A DNA stretch of 64,000 nucleotides from Pseudomonas protegens CHA0. Its GTDB lineage: Bacteria; Pseudomonadota; Gammaproteobacteria; Pseudomonadales; Pseudomonadaceae. The stretch lies in assembly GCF_000397205.1 (NCBI RefSeq), contig NC_021237.1, positions 1-64,000 of the forward strand, written 5' to 3'. The notes below the pieces were generated by a model. That model ran no database searches. It was not told where the DNA came from and saw only the letters and a program-made list of their open reading frames with translations. Position numbers and translations under genes: made by a program. Of this stretch, positions 1 through 11,183 are shown piece by piece. Every line of letters starts with the position of its first letter. Positions within the stretch are counted from its first letter, which is position 1.

Positions 1-24
1 TTAGTGTCCTGAGGACACGCTACA

Positions 25-33
25 TGTGGATAA
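25..33 (-). promoter_or_regulatory. DnaA box upstream of dnaA
   Basis: A perfect TTATCCACA lies on the minus strand, 68 bases before the dnaA start codon. It follows a short inverted repeat, GTGTCC-tga-GGACAC, at 4-18. DnaA boxes in the dnaA leader commonly serve autoregulation or belong to the edge of oriC. In Pseudomonas the main origin lies in the rpmH-dnaA gap, most of which would be outside this window. Confidence 0.75.
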
Positions 34-100
34 GTGGGCGGCTGATCGCTACAATGGCCGCTTGTTTTTGCCTCACCGGCTTTCAACTTAGGGGATATCC

Positions 101-1642
101 GTGTCAGTGGAACTTTGGCAGCAGTGCGTGGAGCTTCTGCGTGATGAGCTGCCTGCCCAGCAATTCAACACTTGGATCCGTCCGCTACAGGTCGAAGCCG
201 AAGGCGACGAGTTGCGTGTATACGCACCGAATCGTTTTGTTCTCGATTGGGTCAATGAAAAGTACCTGGGGCGCGTGCTCGAGCTGCTGGATGAACACGG
301 CAACGGCATGGCACCGGTCCTTTCCTTATTAATAGGCAGCAAACGCAGTTCGGCGCCTCGCGCCGCACCTAACGCGCCACTGGCCGCTGCCGCTTCGCAA
401 GCCCTGCAAGCAGCTGCAGCCAATGCTGCCCCGGCTGCTGCTCCCGCGCCCGCTCCGGCACCCACTTCTGCCCCGGCCAAGAAAGCCGCCGCACAGAAGG
501 CTGCCGAAGTCAGCGAAGAACCCTCTCGTGACAGCTTCGACCCGATGGCGGGCGCCAGCTCGCAGCAGGCACCGGTACGCGCCGAACAGCGTACCGTCCA
601 GGTAGAAGGCGCGCTCAAGCACACCAGCTACCTGAACCGCACTTTCACCTTTGAGAATTTCGTCGAGGGTAAATCCAACCAGCTGGCCCGCGCAGCGGCC
701 TGGCAGGTGGCGGACAACCCCAAGCATGGCTACAACCCGCTGTTCCTTTATGGCGGCGTCGGCCTGGGTAAGACCCACTTGATGCACGCTGTGGGTAACC
801 ACCTATTAAAGAAGAACCCGAATGCCAAGGTCGTGTACCTGCATTCCGAGCGCTTCGTGGCGGACATGGTCAAGGCGTTGCAGCTCAACGCCATCAACGA
901 ATTCAAGCGTTTCTACCGTTCGGTCGATGCGCTGCTGATCGATGACATTCAATTCTTCGCCCGCAAGGAGCGTTCCCAGGAAGAGTTTTTCCACACCTTC
1001 AACGCCCTCCTCGAAGGCGGCCAGCAGGTGATTCTCACCAGTGACCGCTACCCGAAGGAGATCGAAGGCCTGGAAGAGCGTCTCAAGTCGCGCTTCGGCT
1101 GGGGCCTGACGGTGGCCGTCGAACCGCCTGAGCTGGAAACCCGGGTGGCGATCCTGATGAAGAAGGCCGACCAGGCCAAGGTCGAGCTGCCTCATGATGC
1201 AGCGTTCTTCATTGCCCAGCGCATTCGCTCCAACGTCCGTGAACTGGAAGGTGCCCTGAAACGGGTCATCGCCCATTCGCACTTCATGGGCCGCGATATC
1301 ACCATCGAGCTGATTCGCGAATCCTTGAAGGACCTGCTGGCGCTGCAGGACAAGCTGGTGTCTGTGGATAACATCCAGCGCACCGTCGCCGAGTACTACA
1401 AGATCAAGATTTCCGATCTGCTGTCCAAGCGGCGTTCCCGTTCGGTGGCCCGCCCGCGTCAGGTGGCCATGGCCCTGTCCAAGGAACTGACCAACCACAG
1501 CCTGCCGGAAATCGGCGATGTGTTCGGCGGTCGCGACCACACCACGGTTCTGCACGCCTGCCGCAAGATCAATGAACTTAAGGAATCCGACGCGGACATC
1601 CGCGAGGACTACAAGAACCTGCTGCGTACTCTGACCACTTGA
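101..1642 (+). CDS. dnaA: Chromosomal replication initiator DnaA
   Basis: DnaA binds DnaA boxes at oriC, melts the DNA unwinding element and loads the helicase. The 513-residue protein shows the full domain order: an N-terminal helicase-interaction domain, an Ala/Pro-rich linker (about 85-150), an AAA+ module with Walker A GGVGLGKT at 218-225 and Walker B with Asp281-Asp282, and a DNA-binding domain IV with signature [15 protein letters not shown] from 476. The start is GTG, preceded by AGGGGA; the N-terminus ([13 protein letters not shown]) matches Pseudomonas DnaA. A perfect DnaA box lies inside the gene at 1363-1371. It is first in the dnaA-dnaN-recF-gyrB cluster. Confidence 0.99.
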   Translation: MSVELWQQCVELLRDELPAQQFNTWIRPLQVEAEGDELRVYAPNRFVLDWVNEKYLGRVLELLDEHGNGMAPVLSLLIGSKRSSAPRAAPNAPLAAAASQALQAAAANAAPAAAPAPAPAPTSAPAKKAAAQKAAEVSEEPSRDSFDPMAGASSQQAPVRAEQRTVQVEGALKHTSYLNRTFTFENFVEGKSNQLARAAAWQVADNPKHGYNPLFLYGGVGLGKTHLMHAVGNHLLKKNPNAKVVYLHSERFVADMVKALQLNAINEFKRFYRSVDALLIDDIQFFARKERSQEEFFHTFNALLEGGQQVILTSDRYPKEIEGLEERLKSRFGWGLTVAVEPPELETRVAILMKKADQAKVELPHDAAFFIAQRIRSNVRELEGALKRVIAHSHFMGRDITIELIRESLKDLLALQDKLVSVDNIQRTVAEYYKIKISDLLSKRRSRSVARPRQVAMALSKELTNHSLPEIGDVFGGRDHTTVLHACRKINELKESDADIREDYKNLLRTLTT

Positions 1643-1680
1643 TGACTCCAACGCAGCTTATTAAGGCAAGGGACTAGACC

Positions 1681-2784
1681 ATGCATTTCACCATTCAACG
1701 CGAAGCCCTGTTGAAACCCCTGCAACTGGTCGCCGGCGTCGTCGAACGCCGCCAGACCTTGCCGGTGCTTTCCAACGTGCTGCTGGTTGTCGAAGGCCAG
1801 CAACTTTCGCTGACCGGTACCGACCTGGAAGTCGAGCTGGTCGGTCGTGTGCAACTTGAAGAGCCAGCCGAGCCGGGGGAAATCACCGTTCCCGCGCGCA
1901 AGCTGATGGACATCTGCAAGAGCCTGCCCAACGATGCCCTGATCGACATCAAGGTCGACGAGCAGAAGCTGGTGGTGAAGGCCGGGCGTAGCCGCTTCAC
2001 CCTGTCGACCCTGCCGGCCAACGACTTCCCGACTGTGGAAGAAGGCCCGGGCTCGTTGACCTGCCAGCTGGAGCAGAGCCGACTGCGCCGCCTGATCGAA
2101 CGCACCAGCTTCGCCATGGCCCAGCAGGATGTGCGCTACTACCTCAATGGCATGCTGCTGGAAGTGTCCGCCGGGATCATCCGCGCCGTGGCCACCGACG
2201 GTCACCGTCTGGCCATGTGCTCGATGCAGGCGGACATCGGCCAGCCGGATCGCCACCAGGTGATCGTGCCGCGCAAAGGCATCCTGGAACTGGCGCGCCT
2301 GCTCACCGAGCCCGATGGCAACGTCAGCATTGTCCTGGGCCAGCACCACATTCGTGCCACCACCGGCGAATTCACCTTCACCTCCAAGCTGGTGGACGGC
2401 AAGTTCCCAGACTACGAGCGCGTGCTGCCCAAAGGCGGTGACAAGCTGGTACTGGGTGATCGCCAGGCGCTGCGCGAAGCCTTCAGCCGTACCGCGATCC
2501 TGTCCAACGAGAAGTACCGCGGCATCCGTCTGCAACTGGCCAATGGTCAGCTGAAGATCCAGGCCAACAACCCGGAGCAGGAAGAAGCGGAAGAAGAAGT
2601 GGGCGTGGAATACAACGGCGGTTCCCTGGAAATCGGCTTCAACGTCAGCTACCTGCTGGACGTTCTGGGCGTGATGACCACCGAACAGGTTCGCCTGATC
2701 CTGTCCGATTCCAACAGCAGTGCGCTGGTGCAGGAATCCGACAACGACGACTCGGCTTACGTTGTCATGCCGATGCGCCTGTAA
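1681..2784 (+). CDS. dnaN: DNA polymerase III beta sliding clamp
   Basis: The beta clamp encircles DNA as a dimer and tethers polymerase III and many repair proteins. The 367-residue length is that of the family. The opening MHFTIQREALLKPLQLVAGVVE and the C-terminal YVVMPMRL, which forms part of the protein-binding cleft, are typical. It lies 38 bases after dnaA with AAGGGA before the ATG, and 20 bases before recF, so co-transcription with both is likely. Nothing unusual was seen. Confidence 0.99.
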   Translation: MHFTIQREALLKPLQLVAGVVERRQTLPVLSNVLLVVEGQQLSLTGTDLEVELVGRVQLEEPAEPGEITVPARKLMDICKSLPNDALIDIKVDEQKLVVKAGRSRFTLSTLPANDFPTVEEGPGSLTCQLEQSRLRRLIERTSFAMAQQDVRYYLNGMLLEVSAGIIRAVATDGHRLAMCSMQADIGQPDRHQVIVPRKGILELARLLTEPDGNVSIVLGQHHIRATTGEFTFTSKLVDGKFPDYERVLPKGGDKLVLGDRQALREAFSRTAILSNEKYRGIRLQLANGQLKIQANNPEQEEAEEEVGVEYNGGSLEIGFNVSYLLDVLGVMTTEQVRLILSDSNSSALVQESDNDDSAYVVMPMRL

Positions 2785-2804
2785 TCATGCTCAGCAGAAG
2801 CTAG

Positions 2805-6330
<3,526 letters not shown>

Positions 6331-6351
6331 TCCAGCGACACAGCTGAAAAT

Positions 6352-6382
6352 AAAAAGGCCGACGCTTGCGTTGGCCTTTTTT
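6352..6382 (+). terminator. Rho-independent terminator after gyrB
   Basis: AAAAAGGCC, a G-T wobble pair, ACGC, loop TT, GCGT, GGCC and a run of six T form a hairpin 21 bases after the gyrB stop. A-run and T-run flank both arms, so it could act in both directions. It marks the left edge of the block missing from the P. aeruginosa gene order. Confidence 0.88.
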
Positions 6383-6451
6383 ATTGGCAGATTGTTCAAT
6401 CCCTCATCCATAACGATTTACGTTTTTATCCGGACAAGGCAGTCATGGCAA

Positions 6452-6856
6452 ATGCTCAAGAAAATTGTTGAAGATGAATATGCCGGTAATCGTTGTCACA
6501 CCCATGAGTGGTTAAACCCCGACTCGATGCAGGTGTTGTCCGCGTTCAACCGCCTGGACGGAAAGGCTTTCAGCTCGACGGTTTTTTTCTTCAGTGATCA
6601 GACCCTGATGCATATCGGGGGCGGTGCGGCCGATCAGTATGTGGTCTTTATCGCCCAGGACGTCGACCAGTCGTTGCAGACCCTGCTCAGCGCAGACACC
6701 CCTGATGATCAGCGGGTTGAGTTGGTCGCGGGCGGCCAGTCCGGTAGTTACCCTCGCTATCAGTGTGTGGCTAAAGAGCGAGCGAGACAGGCCCTGGCTT
6801 ATTTCTCGGCCTATGGCTCGGCTGATCCCGATCTGGCCTGGGAAGTGGAAGGTTAA
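6452..6856 (+). CDS. Imm1-like immunity family protein
   Basis: A 134-residue cytosolic protein resembling the Imm1 family (Pfam PF14430), predicted antidotes of polymorphic toxins. Visible family-like features are LMHIGGGAADQYVVFI in the first half, GGQSGSYPRYQCV, and the C-terminal pattern AxAYFxxxGxxDPxLxWE. The frame extends upstream into gyrB, but the ATG at 6452 gives the compact family length. The first codons are visibly less GC-rich than neighbouring genes, a hint of transfer. No toxin gene is adjacent. The family call is from motif memory only. Confidence 0.6.
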   Translation: MLKKIVEDEYAGNRCHTHEWLNPDSMQVLSAFNRLDGKAFSSTVFFFSDQTLMHIGGGAADQYVVFIAQDVDQSLQTLLSADTPDDQRVELVAGGQSGSYPRYQCVAKERARQALAYFSAYGSADPDLAWEVEG

Positions 6857-6878
6857 CTGGACAATAAGGACGTTGACC

Positions 6879-7010
6879 TTGGCAGGTACAAGCAGCCACC
6901 TATTCGATGAAGCACGCTTCCCCTTCGGGGGCCGTGCGGAGGTCATATTTTCCTTCGAGGAAAACTTCTTTTACGTGCAGTTTATGAGGCCCATGGCGGC
7001 GCCTCGGTGA
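6879..7010 (+). CDS. Possible 43-residue small protein or gene remnant
   Basis: A short frame opens with TTG, eight bases after AAGGA, and encodes a peptide rich in Phe and charged residues (ARFPFGGRAEVIF, then FEENFFYVQFM) before a stop six bases ahead of the next gene. Amphipathic beta-strand-like runs make it look more like real or formerly real protein than random GC-rich sequence, possibly the tail of a decayed immunity gene. I do not recognise it. There is no ATG start and no proof of translation. Confidence 0.3.
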   Translation: MAGTSSHLFDEARFPFGGRAEVIFSFEENFFYVQFMRPMAAPR

Positions 7011-7016
7011 GATGGA

Positions 7017-7541
7017 ATGGATACCTCGACAGCACAGTTTCACAAGATCATTTTCAAGCTCACCGTCGACGCCGACGGTTATCCACCGGTGGAGTATGAG
7101 TCGATGTGGGGCATTCAACGGGGGGCAGATGTCTACCAGTTGGATAACACGCCCTACTATCTCTATGGCGTGAGCAAGGGGGACTGGGTGCTGACTCGCG
7201 CTGAGGCCCATGAGCGGATCGCTACCGGCGTGGTGCGGCAATCCGGCCACTCGACGCTGCGGGTTTTTGCCGAGCGCGAGTCAGAGCGCTCGGGGATTGT
7301 GCAGCACCTGCGCAGCCTCGGCGCCAGCTGTACGGTTACCCGGGGCCTGTCGCTGTTCACTGTGGATATCGTGCCCGAGGTCAGTTTTTGCGCAATCGAC
7401 CAATACCTGGCCTCCATCACCGACGACCAACATGTCGCCTATGAAGATGCCTGTTTACAGCACGAGGCCATCGAGCCTGCGCGCCTGAGCGAGTGCTCTT
7501 CACTGGCCTCACTTGAGTGCGTCACCTGGAGGGATCACTAG
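7017..7541 (+). CDS. DUF4265 domain protein
   Basis: A 174-residue protein matching the DUF4265 pattern (Pfam PF14085): an N-terminal KIIFKLTVDADGYPPVEYES, then a Trp-containing strand, YxLDNTPYYLYGVSKGDWV, and a second half with RQSGHSTLRVF and a beta-alpha-beta unit. The biochemical role is unknown. It lies among immunity-type genes, so an antidote or toxin-neutralising role is a reasonable inference but not shown. There is no signal peptide. It is in the same direction and closely spaced with its neighbours, suggesting a short operon. Confidence 0.65.
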   Translation: MDTSTAQFHKIIFKLTVDADGYPPVEYESMWGIQRGADVYQLDNTPYYLYGVSKGDWVLTRAEAHERIATGVVRQSGHSTLRVFAERESERSGIVQHLRSLGASCTVTRGLSLFTVDIVPEVSFCAIDQYLASITDDQHVAYEDACLQHEAIEPARLSECSSLASLECVTWRDH

Positions 7542-7692
7542 GTGCTGTGCTGGCACCTGAGCTGAGAGACGATCCGGCCATCGAACAGGCGCGTTCGAGA
7601 TGTGTTTATCGATCAGTTGACCCCGCTACGCGGCTGGGCCGGTTCGGCTCATTTCACCCTTTGTAGAAACAGCAATCGCACGGAAATGGGTT

Positions 7693-8178
7693 ATGGATGA
7701 TGAACACCAGGAAATATCGATTCGGGTTGTTGCGGGGCAGAACAGCCGTGGCCCGGTCTATGAGCCGCTGCATGTCCGGCGCATTGATGAGGACAGTTAC
7801 GAGATTCTCTATTCACCAGGGCTGGCGCTGAACCTGGCCAAGGGCGACATCATCTCGATCAAGGATCCGCAGGCCCCCGCCGTGGTGCTCAAGCGTGGCG
7901 GCAACTTCTGCATCCATATCTATTCGGATCACATCCCTGAAGAACACATCATGGCCCTGGCGGCGGATGTGGCGAGCGAATTGGGTGGCATGCTCGACGG
8001 GCGCTACAAGGGCAATCTGACATTGTCGGTGCCGGCGCGAAACGGCATGGACAACATCGCCCTGTTCTTCAACCGCTTTCGCGAGACCACGGGCAGCGAG
8101 TGGTACTACGCCAACATCTATAAAAACCTCGATGACACCGATGACGAGACCTTGCTCGATTGGTGGCTGGCCCTATGA
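7693..8178 (+). CDS. DUF4265-type protein, second copy of the fold
   Basis: A 161-residue protein with YEPLHVRRIDEDSYEILYSPG, LNLAKGDII and VLKRGGNFCIHIY, the arrangement seen in another branch of DUF4265 proteins; the C-terminus ends in an acidic DDTDDETLLDWW. It is only distantly similar to the protein encoded at 7017-7541. The stop overlaps the next start (ATGA), so it is translationally coupled to the Imm33-like gene, a pairing common for immunity cassettes. The 151 bases upstream hold no gene I can support. Function is unknown. Confidence 0.6.
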   Translation: MDDEHQEISIRVVAGQNSRGPVYEPLHVRRIDEDSYEILYSPGLALNLAKGDIISIKDPQAPAVVLKRGGNFCIHIYSDHIPEEHIMALAADVASELGGMLDGRYKGNLTLSVPARNGMDNIALFFNRFRETTGSEWYYANIYKNLDDTDDETLLDWWLAL

Positions 8179-8495
8179 ACGAAAGACAGCAGCTTATCTG
8201 TGAACGCTACGACCTTGCTCCCCAGGCCCCGGAGCCGATGATTGCGCTGGCCATAGGCTCGCTTGCGCAATCGCCCATCTATGGCACCCGGGTCGAGTTG
8301 CCGGAAAACGGCACGGTCAGTTGGTTTATCCACTGCGGCGAACATTCCACTGCGGTGGATTTCTACCAGCCTCTGTGCACCGAGCATTTGCTCGAGCTGT
8401 TGCCGGAGGTTATCGATTACCTTTACCTGCCGAGCGGGACGCGTTTCATCATCGACCGCGCCGGCTATGAAGATGTCTGGCGGGACTCGGAATGA
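8175..8495 (+). CDS. Imm33-like immunity protein
   Basis: A 106-residue protein fitting the Imm33-like family: an opening QQLICERYDL, then IYGTRVELPENGTVSWFIHCGE, DFYQPLCTEHLLELLPEVIDYL, LPSGTRFII and a closing YEDVWRD. Such proteins are predicted antidotes of polymorphic toxins. The start ATG at 8175 overlaps the preceding stop by four bases. An upstream in-frame ATG at 8160 would add only five residues inside the previous gene. No partner toxin is present, so this looks like an orphan immunity gene. Convergent with the following response regulator. Confidence 0.65.
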   Translation: MNERQQLICERYDLAPQAPEPMIALAIGSLAQSPIYGTRVELPENGTVSWFIHCGEHSTAVDFYQPLCTEHLLELLPEVIDYLYLPSGTRFIIDRAGYEDVWRDSE

Positions 8496-8522
8496 TATCA
8501 AGCCGCTTTTGAAGGCAAGCAG

Positions 8523-9251
8523 TCAGCTGCCCTGTTCTTCAGGCGACGCGACACTTTCCAGGCGGTAGCCATAGCCGTAGATCGTCAACAGTTGCCAGCC
8601 GCGATCCGCGGTCAGCCCGAGTTTGTTGCGCAAGCGGTAGATGTGGGTATCCAGGGGCCGTGAGGAAACGATTTCCTCATGGGTCCAGAACCGTTCGTAC
8701 AGGTATTCCCGGGACAGCGGCCGGCCCAGGTTGGCGAACAGGCAGCGAGCCAGGCGGTACTCGCGCTCGGTAAGGCTGATGGGAGCGCCGGCGCGGGTGA
8801 CGGTCAGTTCCGCATCATCGAAGCTCAGGTCGTTGAAACTCTGCACTTCTTCGCTGTGGTTGCGCTGCAAGCCATGGCGGCGCAGTACCGCGTTGACCCG
8901 TGCCTTGAGTTCGTTGGGGCGAAACGGCTTGCTCAGGTAGTCGTCGGCACCGGTGTTCAGGGCCTGGACGATATCGCTCTCGGCATCGCGGCTGGTGAGC
9001 ATGATGGCCGCGGGCGGCGAATCCATGTGTTCCCGGGTCCAGCGCAACAGGGACAGGCCGCTGAGGTCCGGCACTTGCCAGTCGAGGATCAGCAGGTCGA
9101 AGGTTTCCCGGCGCAACTGGCGCAGCAGGTCTTCTCCGCGCTCGAAGCTGTGCAAGGTCCAGGGCTGTTCGCCGGGGCCGGGAATCTCTCGCAGTGTCTG
9201 TTCCACCCGCGCCAGTTCCGCAGGTTCGTCATCCAGTATCGCGACACGCAT
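8523..9251 (-). CDS. OmpR-family response regulator
   Basis: A 242-residue regulator with an N-terminal receiver domain (acidic pair Asp7-Asp8, phosphoacceptor Asp57 in LLILDW, Thr86, Lys108 in SKPF) and a C-terminal winged helix (ISLTEREYRLARCLF, then RPLDTHIYRLRNKLG and IYGYGYRL). It presumably pairs with the CHASE2 kinase encoded on the opposite strand at 11184-13502; no other kinase is nearby. The gene reads away from the FecR/kinase operon, so the region between 9252 and 9480 is a divergent control region. Confidence 0.9.
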   Translation of the reverse strand: MRVAILDDEPAELARVEQTLREIPGPGEQPWTLHSFERGEDLLRQLRRETFDLLILDWQVPDLSGLSLLRWTREHMDSPPAAIMLTSRDAESDIVQALNTGADDYLSKPFRPNELKARVNAVLRRHGLQRNHSEEVQSFNDLSFDDAELTVTRAGAPISLTEREYRLARCLFANLGRPLSREYLYERFWTHEEIVSSRPLDTHIYRLRNKLGLTADRGWQLLTIYGYGYRLESVASPEEQGS

Positions 9252-9338
9252 GCGAGGCAGTTCCTTATGGTTCCAAGAGCGCCCGAGGCCGTGGCTGCCG
9301 GGCTCGGACTGAGGGGAAGTTTAGGCACCTGGCCTGAA

Positions 9339-9358
9339 TCTGAACAATTGTGGCGAAT
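9339..9358. promoter_or_regulatory. Candidate regulator site, copy 1
   Basis: Begins TCTGAACAA and ends GAAT. It contains an AATTG repeat with a 10-base period (9346 and 9356), the spacing typical of OmpR/PhoB-type binding, and lies about 80 bases upstream of the response-regulator start. A second copy matching at 16 of 20 bases is at 9784-9803. The assignment is inference. Confidence 0.35.
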
Positions 9359-9479
9359 TGCTCTTGAGCCCCGGGTCCCTCGGTACGCTGATATCAAATA
9401 GCCGGTAAGGCGCCCGGAGCACGGGCCGTCGGGCTATTGAGCAGCACGATACCGGCTCGTACAAACAAGGAAAAGAACC

Positions 9480-9767
9480 ATGGGGAACCTGCTCAGGAAA
9501 GGCCAGGTCGCGCTTGTCAGAATATTCAGCGGCGATGATCCGGTGCGTCTTCTCAGTTTGATGCTGGCGGCTTATCTGGGAATCAGTGCCTGTACCGTGC
9601 CAGCGTCCACAGCGGGCTGCTGTCAGCCCTCCGGCATCGGGCAATACCCGGCGTCTGCCCTGCCCGCTGGCAGTGACTCCAACCTGACCCTGGACGCCGA
9701 GTCCGTGATCGGTCGGACAGCGCTACCCACGAACCTGCAGCCACCGGCCCCGCGCTGGGTGTTCTAG
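9480..9767 (+). CDS. Possible small lipoprotein
   Basis: A 95-residue frame with a good ribosome binding site (AAGGAAA, 6 bases before ATG). The N-terminus has Lys/Arg residues, then a hydrophobic stretch LLSLMLAAYLG ending in a lipobox-like ISAC with Cys38. The rest is Pro/Ser/Ala-rich with no domain I recognise. It diverges from the response regulator and precedes the FecR and kinase genes, so it could be a third envelope component of that system. The n-region is long for a lipoprotein and no homologue is known to me, so coding status is uncertain. Confidence 0.35.
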   Translation: MGNLLRKGQVALVRIFSGDDPVRLLSLMLAAYLGISACTVPASTAGCCQPSGIGQYPASALPAGSDSNLTLDAESVIGRTALPTNLQPPAPRWVF

Positions 9768-9783
9768 AGGCCGAGGCAATGAT

Positions 9784-9803
9784 TCTGAACAAATATTGCA
9801 AAT
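9784..9803. promoter_or_regulatory. Candidate regulator site, copy 2
   Basis: Begins TCTGAACAA and ends CAAAT, matching the site at 9339-9358 at 16 of 20 positions without gaps. It lies upstream of the GGA-hairpin region and the FecR-domain gene, where a promoter for the kinase operon would be expected. Function is inferred from repetition and position only. Confidence 0.3.
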
Positions 9804-9875
9804 CCGTCGCAGCTTTGCGGCCAGCGTTACATTGCTTCCCGCTGAGTGGCACACGGGGGCACCTGGAAGTGCTCC

Positions 9876-10012
9876 GACACAGGGAGTGTCAACCGCCAGG
9901 CTGGCGGGACAACGCGCGCTCGCGTGCGTCGTTGAAGGGGAATACAGGGAGTGCCTCCTCAGGACTTTGGGCCGGGCGACCTGTCGCTCCGGTTCCGACA
10001 CAGGGACGTGTC
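9876..10012 (+). ncRNA. Structured region with three ACAGGGA motifs
   Basis: Between 9768 and 10166 I find no supported protein gene. Instead there are hairpins: GACAC-AGGGA-GTGTC at 9876-9890, CCGCCAG-g-CTGGCGG near 9893-9907, a third ACAGGGAGTG at 9944-9953, and GACAC-AGGGAC-GTGTC at 9997-10012. The last one presents an ANGGAN hexaloop closed by C-G, the form preferred by RsmA/RsmE (CsrA) proteins. It may be an untranslated leader of the FecR/kinase mRNA or a separate small RNA. No clear terminator or GacA site was seen. Confidence 0.35.
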
Positions 10013-10166
10013 ACTTTCTTCTCGCCCTGTCCTGTTTCCGCCCTCGCCCGACCGGGTTCCTGTCTTTGGGCGACATCCCGCAGCGTTCGGCTTTCTGCCA
10101 ACGATCTGCCTCAGGTATGGTGCGTAGGATTTCGCCGCGGTTTTCCCAAAGGCTCTAAGCACATCC

Positions 10167-11165
10167 ATGAATGACCTCTGCCCTTTTCCGTCCACCGGCC
10201 GGCCTCAGGTCGCGCGTGTCGCCCTGCTGTTGGCCGGGTTGATTCTGCCGTTGTGTGCGGCACAGGCGGCTGCGCCACGGCTGCCCTATATCGATGACAA
10301 CCAGCAGTGCCGTGGCCAGCCCCTGCCGGCGACGGTGGAACACCTGACCGGCGAAGCCTGGAAACTGGACGCCAAGGGACGCGAGGTGCTCCTGCAGGAA
10401 GGCATGAGCATCGATGAGAAGGAAGGGGTCAGGACCTCGCCGTCGGCCTTCGTCAGCCTGTCCCTGGGAGACGGTTCGCGGGTGGTGCTGCCTTCCAGTT
10501 CCCAGGTCACCCTGCAACTCAATAACCAGTACGCCATCCCTCAGGTTGTGCTGGAGCAGGGCCAGATCGAGTCCTACGTGATCAAGCGCACCAGTGATCA
10601 CGACCGTTTCCAGATCGTTACGCCGGTGGGCGTGCTGGGGGTTCGCGGTACTCACTTCCGGGTACGCAATGACGATCAGCAATCCCTGGTGGAGGTGCTC
10701 AATGGCCAGGTGGCGGTGAATCGCGAAGAGGACGCGCCGCAGCCGGCACCGCGGCGTACGCGTCAGCGCCCTGTGGATAAACCGGCAGGCCCGGTGCCGG
10801 GTGAAGTCCAGGTCATGGCGCGCCAGGGGCTGCGGATCCAGAAACAGGGCGAGCTCAAGCCGGTGGAACTGCTGGCCGCGCCGAGGCTGCTGGGGCAGGC
10901 CGGACAGACCGGTGCCCTGCCCGTCTGGCAACTGATCCTGCAACCTTTGCCCGGGGCCAGCCGCTACCGGGCCCAGGTCGCCACCGACAAGGACTTCCTG
11001 AACATCAAGCAGGAGCAGTTCTCCAGCACCCCGCAGGTCAACTTCACCGGCTTGCAGGCATTTTTTTATCACGTGCGTCTTTCGGCGTTCGATGAGCACG
11101 GCCTGGAAGGCGAAACCGGGGTCTATGACATCTTTTATTACCCCAGGACCACCCGTGTTGAATAA
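10167..11165 (+). CDS. Secreted FecR-domain protein
   Basis: A 332-residue exported protein. A signal peptide (about 1-36, hydrophobic ALLLAGLILPLC ending near AQAA) is followed by a FecR domain whose hallmarks are seen: LGDGSRVVLPSSSQVTL, VVLEQGQIESYV and TPVGVLGVRGTHFRV. The C-terminal part carries fibronectin-like sequence (YRAQVATDKDFL). FecR domains of this free-standing type often sit beside CHASE2 sensors. Only 18 bases separate it from the kinase, so it is probably an operon partner that helps sense an envelope signal. The signal is unknown. Confidence 0.85.
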   Translation: MNDLCPFPSTGRPQVARVALLLAGLILPLCAAQAAAPRLPYIDDNQQCRGQPLPATVEHLTGEAWKLDAKGREVLLQEGMSIDEKEGVRTSPSAFVSLSLGDGSRVVLPSSSQVTLQLNNQYAIPQVVLEQGQIESYVIKRTSDHDRFQIVTPVGVLGVRGTHFRVRNDDQQSLVEVLNGQVAVNREEDAPQPAPRRTRQRPVDKPAGPVPGEVQVMARQGLRIQKQGELKPVELLAAPRLLGQAGQTGALPVWQLILQPLPGASRYRAQVATDKDFLNIKQEQFSSTPQVNFTGLQAFFYHVRLSAFDEHGLEGETGVYDIFYYPRTTRVE

Positions 11166-11183
11166 CGCCCCGGTGGGCCGTCC

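Noticed and set aside
1..100. The chromosomal origin oriC itself
   Set aside because: Only one DnaA box and no box cluster with an AT-rich unwinding element are visible before dnaA; the main origin should lie further upstream.
7542..7692. A possible toxin-gene remnant between the two DUF4265-type genes
   Set aside because: Translations in all frames show no recognisable RHS or toxin motif; nothing supports more than a gap.
9779..10174. Open frames of about 120-130 codons upstream of the FecR gene
   Set aside because: No ribosome site, no domain, and several overlapping frames are equally open; the stretch looks non-coding with hairpins.
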